Below are positions 31,209 through 40,857 of a stretch of 64,000 nt of DNA, one piece after another. Location of the stretch: contig NZ_CP182343.1 of assembly GCF_048571125.1 (NCBI RefSeq), positions 2,356,001 to 2,420,000 of the forward strand, given 5' to 3'. The position numbers were made by a program, and so were the translations under genes. This stretch comes from Arcobacter siniprincipis (GTDB lineage Bacteria > Campylobacterota > Campylobacteria > Campylobacterales > Arcobacteraceae). The notes beneath the pieces are model-generated. The model was not told the origin of the DNA. It did no database searches and saw only the letters and a program-made list of their open reading frames with translations. Each line of letters starts with the position of its first letter. Within the stretch, counting starts at the first letter, position 1.

Positions 31209-32093
31209 TTATTTTAATGCTTCAACACCACTGATAATTTCTATCAGCTCTGTTGTAATCGCAGCTTGTCTAGCTTTATTGTACTCAACTGTTAAACTAT
31301 CAACTTTTTCTTTTGCATTCTTAGTTGCAGCTTCCATAGCTTGCATTCTTGCACTATGTTCAGCAGCTAAAGAATCAAGTAAAGAGTAATACATATTAAA
31401 TTGAATGTATTTCTCAGTTAGTTCATTTAACACTTCTTCATCATCATCTGGCTCAATATTAAGCATAGATGACTCTTCTTTTAATTCAACATTTTCAAAA
31501 CTAATTGGTAAGATCTCTTTAATTTTTAACTCTTGAGTTAACATATTAAGGAATCCATTATATATTAAAACTACTTTATCAGTAACTCCATTTTGAAAAT
31601 CAGTTACAACTTCTTGAATAAAATCAGAAGCTCTATTATAATCAGGAGTAGAAGATAAATCGCTAACTTTTTGAGTCAATGTTTCACCTTGGAAAGTAAA
31701 GTAATCAACACCTTTTCTTCCAGCAACTCTTAATCTTACAGTTACACCTTTTGCTCTGTATTCATTCATCATGTGCATTACAGCTTTAATCGTAGCCATG
31801 TTGAATCCACCACAAAGACCTTTGTCAGCAGTAACAAAAACAATATCTACTGTTTTTGGACTTTCATTTTGAATAAATGCTCTATTGTGCATTCCATCAT
31901 CTTGAACTTTGCCAACTCTGTGTGCAATCTCAGAAAGAACTTGATTAATCTTTTCTGCATAACTTTTAGCTTGATCAGACAATTGTCTAGTACGCGTAAG
32001 TTTTGCAGAAGATACAAGCTTCATAGCTTTTGTAGTCTTCTGAGTATTTTTAACACTACCAATTTTTAATTTAATCTCTTTTAAGTTAGCCAT
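31209..32093 (-). CDS. atpG: ATP synthase gamma subunit
   Basis: This 294-residue rotor stalk subunit begins MANLKEIKLKIGSVKNTQKTTKAMKLV in pattern (conserved I-x-S-V-K-N-T-Q-K-T-x-A-M), and ends with the conserved coiled-coil helix NKARQAAITTELIEIISG. Length and termini are typical. It lies 10 bp downstream of atpA. Confidence 0.96.
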   Translation of the reverse strand: MANLKEIKLKIGSVKNTQKTTKAMKLVSSAKLTRTRQLSDQAKSYAEKINQVLSEIAHRVGKVQDDGMHNRAFIQNESPKTVDIVFVTADKGLCGGFNMATIKAVMHMMNEYRAKGVTVRLRVAGRKGVDYFTFQGETLTQKVSDLSSTPDYNRASDFIQEVVTDFQNGVTDKVVLIYNGFLNMLTQELKIKEILPISFENVELKEESSMLNIEPDDDEEVLNELTEKYIQFNMYYSLLDSLAAEHSARMQAMEAATKNAKEKVDSLTVEYNKARQAAITTELIEIISGVEALK

Positions 32094-32103
32094 TGACTAA
32101 TCC

Positions 32104-33621
32104 TTATTTTGCACTAAAAACAGTTTTAAACTCTTCTAACGCAGATTTTAAATTATCTTCAGTATCTTCGTCTAATTTTTTCTTAGATTTAATTTCATCT
32201 AAAATATTTGAATATTTTTGCTCAATAAATGCATGTAATTCATCTTCAAATCTAACAACGTCAGAAACTGCGATATCGTTTAAATATCCTTTAGTTCCAG
32301 CATAAATAATAACAACTTGTTTTTCAATAACTAAAGGTTTATTAACACCTTGTTTTAATACTTCTACCATTCTTTGACCAAGTTCAAGTTCTCTTCTTGT
32401 ACTTTCATCAAGATCAGATGCGAATTGAGCAAATGCTTCAAGTTCTCTATATTGTGCAAGTGATAATTTTAAAGTACCAGCAACTTGCTTAGTAGCTTTA
32501 ATTTGTGCTGCTCCACCAACTCTTGATACAGAAAGTCCCACATTAATTGCAGGTCTAATTCCTGAGTTGAAAAGGTTAGTTTCTAAGAAGATTTGACCAT
32601 CTGTAATAGAAATAACATTTGTAGGAATATATGCTGCAACATCTCCTGCTTGTGTTTCGATAATAGGTAAAGCTGTCATTGAACCAGCTCCTCTTTCATC
32701 TGACATTTTAGCAGCTCTCTCAAGTAGTCTTGAGTGCAGATAAAATACATCCCCTGGATAAGCTTCTCGACCTGGAGGTCTTCTTAAGATTAATGACATC
32801 TCTCTATATGCAACTGCATGTTTTGATAAATCATCATAAACGATTAATGCATGTTTACCATTATCTCTAAAGTACTCACCAATTGTAACACCAGTATATG
32901 GAGCTAAGAATTGTAATGTAGCTGAATCTGCAGCTGAAGCATTAACAACAATTGTATATTCCATTGCACCAGATTCTTCTAATGTTCTAACAACAGAAGC
33001 TACTGAAGATGATTTTTGACCAATTGCAACATAAATACAAATTACATTTTCACCTTTTTGGTTAAGGATTGTATCAATAGCAACAGTTGTTTTACCAGTT
33101 TGTCTATCTCCAATAATAAGCTCTCTTTGCCCTCTTCCAATTGGAACAAGTGCATCAATTGCTTTAATACCTGTTTGTAATGGTTCATGAACTGATTTTC
33201 TAGCCATGATTCCAGGAGCTTTTTCTTCAACAAATCTTGTTTCAGTTGATTCAATAGTCCCTTTTCCATCAATTGGTTCACCTAATGCATTAACAACTCT
33301 TCCAACCATAGCTTCACCAACTGGTGTTTCTAATAGTTTTCCAACTCTTTTACAAGAAGAACCTTCTCTTAATCCATTCCCAGAACCTAAAACAACAACA
33401 CCAACAGAAGCTTCTTCAAGGTTAGAAGCTAGCCCTCTTTCGCCGTTTTCAAATTCTACAATCTCACCAGCCATAACGTTCTTAAGACCGTAAACTTGAG
33501 CAATACCATCTGCATAAGAGATAATTTTACCAGTCTCATTTACATCTACATTTAATTCAAAGTTATCAATTCTTTCTTTGATGATCGAACTGATTTCATC
33601 AGCTTGAATTTTTGCACCCAT
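32104..33621 (-). CDS. atpA: ATP synthase alpha subunit
   Basis: This 505-residue non-catalytic nucleotide-binding subunit has the P-loop GDRQTGKTT (about residues 169-177), the arginine finger region SVSRVGGAAQ and the N-terminal EISSIIKERI signature. Length is normal. It is encoded between atpH and atpG. Confidence 0.97.
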   Translation of the reverse strand: MGAKIQADEISSIIKERIDNFELNVDVNETGKIISYADGIAQVYGLKNVMAGEIVEFENGERGLASNLEEASVGVVVLGSGNGLREGSSCKRVGKLLETPVGEAMVGRVVNALGEPIDGKGTIESTETRFVEEKAPGIMARKSVHEPLQTGIKAIDALVPIGRGQRELIIGDRQTGKTTVAIDTILNQKGENVICIYVAIGQKSSSVASVVRTLEESGAMEYTIVVNASAADSATLQFLAPYTGVTIGEYFRDNGKHALIVYDDLSKHAVAYREMSLILRRPPGREAYPGDVFYLHSRLLERAAKMSDERGAGSMTALPIIETQAGDVAAYIPTNVISITDGQIFLETNLFNSGIRPAINVGLSVSRVGGAAQIKATKQVAGTLKLSLAQYRELEAFAQFASDLDESTRRELELGQRMVEVLKQGVNKPLVIEKQVVIIYAGTKGYLNDIAVSDVVRFEDELHAFIEQKYSNILDEIKSKKKLDEDTEDNLKSALEEFKTVFSAK

Positions 33622-33642
33622 TCAATTTCTCCTTTATAAGTT

Positions 33643-34173
33643 CTAAACTGCTTTTAAAATATGATTTATCATTTGTGATTTAAGTCTATCTTTTGAGAAG
33701 CTAATCTCAACGCCAAGTCCATCAATATCAACTTTAATACCATCATAATCACATACATTTTGAGTTAAAGATAATTTAACATCAAATTTCTTACTAAATT
33801 GCTCTGCAATAGAGTTAATATATTGATCAGATAATGCATTGTTAGTATAAACAACACCTTCATAAGAATTTTCCATTACTGCAATATTAGCTTTTAATTC
33901 TGCAAGTATAAATGGAATAATTTCTAATCTTTTTTTACTACCTAACAATTTTATTAAATTCTTTGTAGTATCAGAAATATTATCAATCAACGAGATTATT
34001 AAATCTGTTTTTTGAGATTCTTTTACTTCAATTGAAGATATGATAGAGATAAACTTATCATCAGCAAATGCTTTTGAAATTTCACTTAATTCATTACAAA
34101 TTGAAGTTGCAGTAGCTAAATCTTTACCATCTAATAGTGCTTTAACATATCTTTTTGCAATTAAATCATTCAT
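33643..34173 (-). CDS. atpH: ATP synthase delta subunit
   Basis: This 176-residue peripheral stalk protein (OSCP) has an N-terminal helical domain (LIAKRYVKALLDG) and a C-terminal LSLTQNVCDYDGIKVDIDGLGVEISFS, the conserved strand near the end. It connects F1 to the b/b' stator. It overlaps atpF by one base. Confidence 0.92.
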   Translation of the reverse strand: MNDLIAKRYVKALLDGKDLATATSICNELSEISKAFADDKFISIISSIEVKESQKTDLIISLIDNISDTTKNLIKLLGSKKRLEIIPFILAELKANIAVMENSYEGVVYTNNALSDQYINSIAEQFSKKFDVKLSLTQNVCDYDGIKVDIDGLGVEISFSKDRLKSQMINHILKAV

Positions 34174-34685
34174 TACGCCACCTTCTTAAGTATAATACTT
34201 GCTAATTCATCTTGCGATAATGCAATATTTTCAGATTTAAGTAGCTCTTCTAGAATTTCTTCAACAACTTGTCTTTGCACTTTTTTAGTTTCAACTTCTA
34301 TTTTTTCATCGAAATTTCTGTTTAATTGAGCAATATCATGGTCAACTGCATCTGCAACTTTTTGTTTTAATGCACCAACTTCTGATTTCGCAAGTTCAAC
34401 AGTTTCTGCAGCTAATTTTTTAGCTTGCTCTAGTTTTACTGCTGCTTCATCAATTTTTGATTGTGAAGCTTTTAAAGTATCTTGTACTTTATCTAATTCA
34501 GATTGAATTTCTAAAGTTCTATTTGCAAAAAAAGCTTTAATTTTATCGGCTAATAAATACCATAAAATTCCAGCAAAGATTACAAAGTTAACGGTTCTTT
34601 GAATTATATCAGTTTCCGCACCATTACTATTAGCAAATAACGCTACAGGAGCTAAAGCTAATAAAGTTAATAATAATTTGTTCAC
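34173..34685 (-). CDS. atpF: ATP synthase b subunit
   Basis: This 170-residue stator subunit has two N-terminal hydrophobic stretches: a signal-like segment (residues 3-18, ending FANS) and the true membrane helix (about 30-46). A long charged coiled-coil follows. The extra N-terminal segment is also seen in other Campylobacterota b subunits. It pairs with b' encoded upstream. The a and c subunits are not encoded here. Confidence 0.92.
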   Translation of the reverse strand: MNKLLLTLLALAPVALFANSNGAETDIIQRTVNFVIFAGILWYLLADKIKAFFANRTLEIQSELDKVQDTLKASQSKIDEAAVKLEQAKKLAAETVELAKSEVGALKQKVADAVDHDIAQLNRNFDEKIEVETKKVQRQVVEEILEELLKSENIALSQDELASIILKKVA

Positions 34686-34695
34686 TTCTTCTCCC

Positions 34696-35118
34696 TTATA
34701 TTGAGCTTAACTTAGCTTTTAAGCTCTCATTAAATTGAGGCATTGCCGCGATTAATGAATCTTTTAAAGCTTTTGAATCTTTATCTAAAGAAACTTTAAA
34801 ATCAGAATATTTTGTTTCAATATCTGATTTTGCAAGTTCTAATTTAGAATCAGCAACTTTTTTAGCTTCATTAAAAGCTTCTTCTCTAATTACAGCAGCT
34901 TCTTTTTTAGCTTTTGCAATAATATCATTTGCTTCAGCTAGCATCCCATCTACATCAGCAGTATTTGACTTTGCATTCTCTAAATCACTTTTGATAGATT
35001 TTGCTCTTTCATCCATATGCTTTAGTAGAGGCGTAAATAGACAACTGTTTAGTCTGGCAAGTACTAATAAGAAAATAATACCAGAGCTAAGCAACAATAC
35101 AGGACTTATGTCTAACAT
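34696..35118 (-). CDS. atpF': ATP synthase b' subunit
   Basis: This 140-residue second stator subunit has one N-terminal membrane helix (about residues 4-24, SPVLLLSSGIIFLLVLARL) then an alpha-helical charged region with KKEAAVIREEAFNEAKK. Separate b and b' genes at the head of the atp operon are characteristic of Campylobacterota. It is the first gene of the operon, with 103 bp separating it from parB. Confidence 0.92.
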   Translation of the reverse strand: MLDISPVLLLSSGIIFLLVLARLNSCLFTPLLKHMDERAKSIKSDLENAKSNTADVDGMLAEANDIIAKAKKEAAVIREEAFNEAKKVADSKLELAKSDIETKYSDFKVSLDKDSKALKDSLIAAMPQFNESLKAKLSSI

Positions 35119-35221
35119 TCATTCCTCCATATTTTTTACAGTTTAGTTTGACTAAAACTTATAAATTTTAGCGAAATATTATATAAAATTTTATTAAATG
35201 GGTCAAATTGTTAGATAAATT

Positions 35222-36103
35222 TTATAAAGTGTTACGAAAGTAATTAGATATCTTTTCAATATCCTCTTGAGATTTGATTTCTATCTTAAAGCAATTTTTT
35301 TCTAACTTAACTTTTAAATTATTTTTTGACAGTTCATCAACTACACTACTTAACGGTTTTAAATCATAATTTTTAGGTGATGATTTAATTTTTTTAGTTG
35401 AAGTTGTTTCAGGTTTCTTAATATCTTTTATTAGTAGTTCTGTTTCTCTTACAGACAATTTTTGTCCAATGATACTATCAGTAACTTTTCTTTGTGTCTC
35501 TTCATCAAGTCCTACCATTATTTTTGCATGACCTGCTGTTATTTTGTCATTAGCTAGCATTTGTTGAACATAAGAAGATAATTGTAAAAGTCTTAATGTA
35601 TTTGTTATAGATGTCCTACTTTTAAAAACTTTTACAGACAATTCTTCATGTGTTAAAGAGTGTTCATTTATAAGTTGCGCATATGAATATGCTAATTCAA
35701 TTACATTTAAGTCATCTCTTTGAATATTTTCTATTAATGCTATTTCTCTTAATTTATCACTATCAATATCTAAAATATTTGCTTTAATTTTATCAATATT
35801 AGCTAATTTATGAGCTCTTAATCTTCTCTCACCAGCAATTAATATATATTCACCATATTCAGATGATTCAATTACACTAATAGCTTGAATAAGTCCATGT
35901 TCCTTAATAGAATCACTTAATTCTTTTAATTTATCTTCATCAAATATTTTTCTAGGTTGTGCAGGATTTGGTTTGATACTATTTACATCTAAATAAATAT
36001 CCATACCCTTTTCTTTAGAAGAAGAATTGTTATTACTTTCATAAGCCGATTCTACTTCACCTAATAGTTCACCTAAACCTCTACCTAATGCTGCTTTTGC
36101 CAT
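35222..36103 (-). CDS. parB: Chromosome partitioning protein ParB
   Basis: This 293-residue DNA-binding CTPase begins with the chromosomal ParB signature KAALGRGLGELLG. It has the CTP-binding GERRLRAHKLA block (about residues 97-107), then a helix-turn-helix (SVKVFKSRTSITNTLRLLQL) and a C-terminal dimerisation domain. It spreads from parS sites to load SMC and guide origin segregation. I did not see a consensus parS in the window. Confidence 0.95.
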   Translation of the reverse strand: MAKAALGRGLGELLGEVESAYESNNNSSSKEKGMDIYLDVNSIKPNPAQPRKIFDEDKLKELSDSIKEHGLIQAISVIESSEYGEYILIAGERRLRAHKLANIDKIKANILDIDSDKLREIALIENIQRDDLNVIELAYSYAQLINEHSLTHEELSVKVFKSRTSITNTLRLLQLSSYVQQMLANDKITAGHAKIMVGLDEETQRKVTDSIIGQKLSVRETELLIKDIKKPETTSTKKIKSSPKNYDLKPLSSVVDELSKNNLKVKLEKNCFKIEIKSQEDIEKISNYFRNTL

Positions 36104-36106
36104 TTT

Positions 36107-36886
36107 TTATCCTGCTATTGCTTTTGCTAAATTTGTATAAGCTTTTGTTCCAATTGCTGCCGCATCATAAAGCATAATTGGTTTTCCAAAACTTGGGCTT
36201 TCTGCTAATTTAATATTTCTTGGTATTACTACATATGAACTACCATCAATTTTAAATAATTTACTTTCAAAATGTTGTGCAAGGTCTGCAAATACTTGTT
36301 TTGCAAGGTTATTTTGTGCACTATACATAGTAGGAAGGAATCCTCTTATTTGTAATTGTCTATTAATAGTTTGTTTTACTAATTTTATTGTATTAAGTAA
36401 TTGTGCTAAACCTTCAAGGGCAAAAAACTCACATTGAATTGGTATTAAAACAGAATTAGAGGCACTTAGTGTATTAATTGTAATTGGTCCTAGTGCTGGA
36501 GGTGAATCAATAATAATATAATCAAAATCTTTTTTAATAGGATCAATTTTTCTTTTTAAAATCAATTCCCTATCTTTTGTATTTTTATAGAATTCTCTTT
36601 CAATACCAACTAAACCGATATTTGAAGGGGCTACTTTTAAATTATCAATTTCTGAGTCTAGTATAATCTCATTTAATTCTTTTGTTCCAAGCATAACATG
36701 ATAAATATTATATTCATAGGTATCTCTGTGAAACCCTAAACTTGTAGTTGCATTTGCTTGTGGATCTGCATCTATTAATAATACTTTCTTCCCTTGTAAG
36801 GCCAAAGCTGCACTTAAATTCACAGCTGTAGTTGTCTTTCCAACTCCACCTTTTTGATTTGCTATTGTTATTACTTCTGCCATCAT
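36107..36886 (-). CDS. parA: Chromosome partitioning ATPase ParA/Soj
   Basis: This 259-residue ATPase has a deviant Walker A NQKGGVGKTTTAVN at about residues 9-22, and DADPQANATTSLG and IDSPPALGPI as the other nucleotide-site motifs. It moves ParB-bound origins. The gene starts 4 bp inside birA and ends 3 bp before parB. The first two codons are both ATG, so the start may be either. Confidence 0.96.
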   Translation of the reverse strand: MMAEVITIANQKGGVGKTTTAVNLSAALALQGKKVLLIDADPQANATTSLGFHRDTYEYNIYHVMLGTKELNEIILDSEIDNLKVAPSNIGLVGIEREFYKNTKDRELILKRKIDPIKKDFDYIIIDSPPALGPITINTLSASNSVLIPIQCEFFALEGLAQLLNTIKLVKQTINRQLQIRGFLPTMYSAQNNLAKQVFADLAQHFESKLFKIDGSSYVVIPRNIKLAESPSFGKPIMLYDAAAIGTKAYTNLAKAIAG

Positions 36887-37518
36887 CTTAGACTAAAAAC
36901 CTTTTTATTATTAATATTTATCGAACCATCACTATTTAACTGTGCATTGATTAAGGGTATTTTTTCATTGTTAATTGTTGCGTGTAAATTTTTACTTCTT
37001 TCGAATTCTATCACATATTCTTTTAAAATATCCTCCCATAAAATCTTTTTTTCAATATTTTGGAAATATAATTTAAATAATTCTTTTATATTTATTTGTA
37101 TATCTAGTTTTAAGAACTCACTATTAACATTATTTAAATTTAGTCCTATTCCACAATAGACTAAACCATTAGAAACTGAAGTTATAGTTCCTCCAATTTT
37201 ATAATTATTAATGTAAAAATCATTGGGCCATTTAAGCCAAACTTCTGAACCAAGTTGTTTTAATATATTTTTTAAAACAAAGGAAAAATAAATTGATGCA
37301 CTTTGTATTTCTAAATCATTTGGCAAATCATATTGTTTAAGTACAAAAGAAAAAAATAAATTTCCTTTTGTACCTACCCATGAATTACCTCGACTACCTA
37401 TTCCTGCAGTTTGTTCTTGGGTATAAAAACATAAACTATTGGAAAACCCATTATTCTTTATATATTCTTTTAAATATGTGTGTGTAGAATCAACACTTTC
37501 TAAATATCTAATTTCCAT
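36883..37518 (-). CDS. birA: Biotin-[acetyl-CoA-carboxylase] ligase
   Basis: This 211-residue enzyme transfers biotin to the acetyl-CoA carboxylase carrier protein. It has SVDSTHTYL, the GIGSRGNSWVG biotinyl-AMP loop (variant of GRGRRGRxW) and LKWPNDFYINNYKIGG. It has no N-terminal helix-turn-helix, so it is not a repressor (class I BirA). Overlap with parA is conserved in Campylobacter. Confidence 0.92.
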   Translation of the reverse strand: MEIRYLESVDSTHTYLKEYIKNNGFSNSLCFYTQEQTAGIGSRGNSWVGTKGNLFFSFVLKQYDLPNDLEIQSASIYFSFVLKNILKQLGSEVWLKWPNDFYINNYKIGGTITSVSNGLVYCGIGLNLNNVNSEFLKLDIQINIKELFKLYFQNIEKKILWEDILKEYVIEFERSKNLHATINNEKIPLINAQLNSDGSININNKKVFSLR

Positions 37519-37600
37519 AAATGCATTGTACTAAATTAATCTACAAGTTCATATTAATGAACTTATATATATAATATTTACTTTTTAATTTGGAGAGATA

Positions 37601-38494
37601 ATGTTAGATCCAGTTTTACCAATTGCTTTATATTTAATGATAGGATATTTTTTTAAAATTTTTATAAAAGATAATTCACAAGCTTTAGTTGATTTTGTCA
37701 TATATTTTTCACTTCCAGCAATGGTTTTTATAAAAATCTATCCACTTACTTTAGATTTTAAATTTTTAAATATGATATTTATGTTTAATACAATAATTTT
37801 AGTAAATCTAGTTTTAACATATTTTGTTGGTAAATTTCTAAAATTTGAGAAAAAAACCTTAGCAACTTTTATGGCTGTTGGAACTTTTGGAAATACTTCT
37901 TTTGTAGGATTTTCATATATTGATGCTTTTTATGGGCAAGATTATGTTGTATATGCACTTATATATGATTTATTTGGTTCTTTTTTATTAGTTGTTTCAT
38001 TAGGATCAGTTATTGTAAACTGGGGAAGTGGTGAACTTATAAGATTTAAAGCCATGACTAGAAAAGTATTATTTTTTCCACCTATAATTATGTTTTTTGT
38101 TACTGTTATTTTAAAATTTTTTACTGTTCCTACTTTTGTAATGAATACAGCAAGTGCAATAGGTGCAACAGTTGTACCTGTAGCCATGATTGCTATTGGG
38201 ATGAAATTAGAAGTAAAAAATATTTTCTACAAATTTAAAACTGTTAGTTTACTACTTGGTATAAAAATGCTTTTAATGCCAATACTTGTGATGATAGGAT
38301 TTTCAATATTTTATAATCTAGATGACATTTGGGGTAAGGTTACAATATTAGAAGTTGCAATGCCACCAATGACTATGGCTGTAATTTTAGCCATTCAAGG
38401 TGGGTTAGATGAAAGATTAGCTGTAAATGCATTAGTAATAGGTGTTTTACTTTCATTATTAAGTGTAACAAGTTTTTATTATTTCTTAGCTTGA
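37601..38494 (+). CDS. AEC (auxin efflux carrier) family transporter
   Basis: This 297-residue membrane protein has about ten helices, ending in MAPVILAIQGG-type segments (MPPMTMAVILAIQGGLDERL) and VTSFYYFLA. AEC proteins export organic acids such as malate or malonate, or auxin-like molecules, and the substrate here is not determined. It is the only plus-strand gene between birA and dnaG, and it converges on the kinase gene with a 16-bp overlap. It interrupts the usual fmt-birA neighbourhood. Confidence 0.88.
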   Translation: MLDPVLPIALYLMIGYFFKIFIKDNSQALVDFVIYFSLPAMVFIKIYPLTLDFKFLNMIFMFNTIILVNLVLTYFVGKFLKFEKKTLATFMAVGTFGNTSFVGFSYIDAFYGQDYVVYALIYDLFGSFLLVVSLGSVIVNWGSGELIRFKAMTRKVLFFPPIIMFFVTVILKFFTVPTFVMNTASAIGATVVPVAMIAIGMKLEVKNIFYKFKTVSLLLGIKMLLMPILVMIGFSIFYNLDDIWGKVTILEVAMPPMTMAVILAIQGGLDERLAVNALVIGVLLSLLSVTSFYYFLA

Positions 38495-39864
38495 AAGTCT
38501 ATTTTAAATAAAGCTCCTTTGCATTGAATACCTTTATATTCAAAGGTAGAATTTTCAGCTTTTATTTTACCACTAAAGCTTTTTTCAATAATAACCTTTG
38601 TCATGTACAAACCTATACCTGTACCTTTGTGTTCATCTTTTGTTGTAAAATCTTTTTTAAATATTTTTTCTAGAATATTTTCTTTTATTCCACCTGCATT
38701 GTCTTTTATTTTTATTGATATTAAATCATCAATTTTTTCCAAAGTAATAAAAATAAACCTATTTTTATTATTTTGATTTATATTAATATGAAAAGCATCT
38801 TTTGCATTTTGTAAGATATTTAAAGTAGCTTGTTTTAATTCATTTTCTAATCCAAAATAATTAATTTTCTCATCTAAATTAAACACTACTTCAATTTCAT
38901 ATTCTGATAAAGTAGCATCAATTATAGCTACACTTTGTTGCAAATTTTTTGCGAGATTAAAAAGCTTTTCATACTTATCAATTTTATAAAAATTTCTAAA
39001 ATCATCAATCGTATCAGAGAGATACCTAGTCGTATCTACTATCTTATCCAAAGTATCAATGGTTTGATTTTTATCAGCATTATTCAATTCAAAATTAAAA
39101 CTAAGTGCACTAGCTAGAGTACTAATGCCACTCAGGGGCTGTCTCCATTGATGGGCAATATTACCAATCATTTCCCCCATTGATGCTAATTTTGATTGAT
39201 GGAAGATTATTGCTGATTTTTTCTCATTTTCACTTATTTCATATTCAACTTTTTTTGTCAATTTTTCATTTGCAATTTTAAGTTCGTTGTTTAACTCTTT
39301 TAATCTAATAAAATCATCATGAGCTTGGCAAATTGACAAAGCAATCAAAGAACTTGCCATAGCTAAAGTATCTTTGTCTTTTTCATTAAAATCAAAATTA
39401 TCATCTTTTTCAAGTTTATTTATTAGTTGGATCACCCCTAATTTTTTATTTTCAATTGGATGAATAATGGGTGCTGTTAATATTGAGTGTGTTTTGTAAT
39501 TATTTTGATTATCATATTCTTTAACCCCCAAAAACTCATATCTTTTTGTTTTATAAACATCATTTACAATTATAATTTTCTCACTTAAGAAAGAATCAAC
39601 GGCAAGATATTTAGAATTTGGATCAAGGGGAAGTTTTACATCTTTTAATTTTTTGTATTGAAGAAAAATTTCTTCATAAGTCATGGAATCATTTTGAAAA
39701 ACATTAAAACACAAAGTATTATTATCTACTGTATAGATTGTTCCTGCTTCTGCATTTATTATCTCTCTTACTTGCTTTAATATTTTGTGTAATAAAATAT
39801 CAAAATCATCTATTTTGAAAAGTTTCAAGTCGTAAATATTGTAATGATTTTTATTTTTTTTCAT
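38479..39864 (-). CDS. GAF-domain sensor histidine kinase
   Basis: This 461-residue kinase lacks membrane helices. It has an N-terminal GAF domain (about residues 20-175, with the TAPIIHPIENKKLGVIQLIN block), a short coiled-coil, the H-box MIGNIAHQWRQPLSG with the phospho-His, then an N-box (NILQNAKDAF), G1 (IKDNAGGI) and G2 (GTGIGLYMTK). The HQWRQPLS form is typical of Campylobacterota kinases. No response regulator gene is next to it, so its partner is elsewhere. It lies downstream of fmt. Confidence 0.88.
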   Translation of the reverse strand: MKKNKNHYNIYDLKLFKIDDFDILLHKILKQVREIINAEAGTIYTVDNNTLCFNVFQNDSMTYEEIFLQYKKLKDVKLPLDPNSKYLAVDSFLSEKIIIVNDVYKTKRYEFLGVKEYDNQNNYKTHSILTAPIIHPIENKKLGVIQLINKLEKDDNFDFNEKDKDTLAMASSLIALSICQAHDDFIRLKELNNELKIANEKLTKKVEYEISENEKKSAIIFHQSKLASMGEMIGNIAHQWRQPLSGISTLASALSFNFELNNADKNQTIDTLDKIVDTTRYLSDTIDDFRNFYKIDKYEKLFNLAKNLQQSVAIIDATLSEYEIEVVFNLDEKINYFGLENELKQATLNILQNAKDAFHININQNNKNRFIFITLEKIDDLISIKIKDNAGGIKENILEKIFKKDFTTKDEHKGTGIGLYMTKVIIEKSFSGKIKAENSTFEYKGIQCKGALFKIDFQAKK

Positions 39865-39906
39865 AATTATTACTTCTATTAAAAATATAAGTAATGATAT
39901 AATAAA

Positions 39907-40827
39907 TTAAGTTAAAAGACTCCCTATAGAAATTCTTTGACCTCGAATATACTCAATTGATTTAACTTCTTTTTTTGAAGGTGCCTGTAATACAGCAATT
40001 TTCAAACTACCTTTTTGACAAGCAATGATTATACCATCATCTTCAATAGCTAATATTTCACCTGCATTATTTAAAGATTTTTTTTCTACAAGAGAAATTT
40101 TCTTTAATTTAAGCCCTGATTTTAAATAAACTCCAGGCCAGTAAGAATAAGCTTTGTATTTTTTATAAAGAGCTTCTGCATTTTCAAAACTCACTTCTCC
40201 ATGCTCTTTTTTTATCTTTTTACAATAACTTACATTTCTCTCATTTTGAACTTTTGGACTTATTCTTTCAAAATTGTCTAAAGTCTCAATTGTAAGTTTA
40301 GAAGCTAATTGCGAGAGTTTGGAAAATAGTTCTGCTACTTCCATAGTTTTGGGGATTTTAAAATATTTCAATCCCAAGATATCACCACTATCAAGTCCCT
40401 CTGCCATTAACATAGAAGTTACACCTGTATAAGTATCTCCATTTAAAAGTGATTCTTGTATAGGACTTGCTCCTCTATACTTTGGTAATAATGAAGCATG
40501 TAAATTAATACATGGAGCAATATCTAAAATCTCTTTTGGTAAAATCTGTCCATAAGCAGCAACTATTATAAAATCTGGATTTAAGGCTTCTATTTGTTGT
40601 TTTGCATCTTGATTATTTCTTAATTTTTCAGGTTGATAAATGGAAATATTTAAATTATTATCTATGCAAAATTGTTTAATATGAGGAGCAGTTATAACTT
40701 GCTTTCTACCAATAGGTTTATCTGGTTGAGTAAAAAGCCCTACTATTTCATAAGAACTATTTAAAATCTCTTCAAAGATTTTTGTAGCATAATCTGGTGT
40801 TCCCATAAATAGTACTTTTTTACCCAT
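39907..40827 (-). CDS. fmt: Methionyl-tRNA formyltransferase
   Basis: This 306-residue enzyme formylates initiator Met-tRNA. It starts VLFMGTPDYATKIFEEIL, has the catalytic core HASLLPKYRGASPIQ (about residues 107-121) and a C-terminal OB-like domain. Normal length. It lies 30 bp downstream of proB in the conserved obg-proB-fmt order. Confidence 0.95.
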   Translation of the reverse strand: MGKKVLFMGTPDYATKIFEEILNSSYEIVGLFTQPDKPIGRKQVITAPHIKQFCIDNNLNISIYQPEKLRNNQDAKQQIEALNPDFIIVAAYGQILPKEILDIAPCINLHASLLPKYRGASPIQESLLNGDTYTGVTSMLMAEGLDSGDILGLKYFKIPKTMEVAELFSKLSQLASKLTIETLDNFERISPKVQNERNVSYCKKIKKEHGEVSFENAEALYKKYKAYSYWPGVYLKSGLKLKKISLVEKKSLNNAGEILAIEDDGIIIACQKGSLKIAVLQAPSKKEVKSIEYIRGQRISIGSLLT

Positions 40828-40857
40828 CTTAATCCTTTTTAACTATCCTAAATTATT

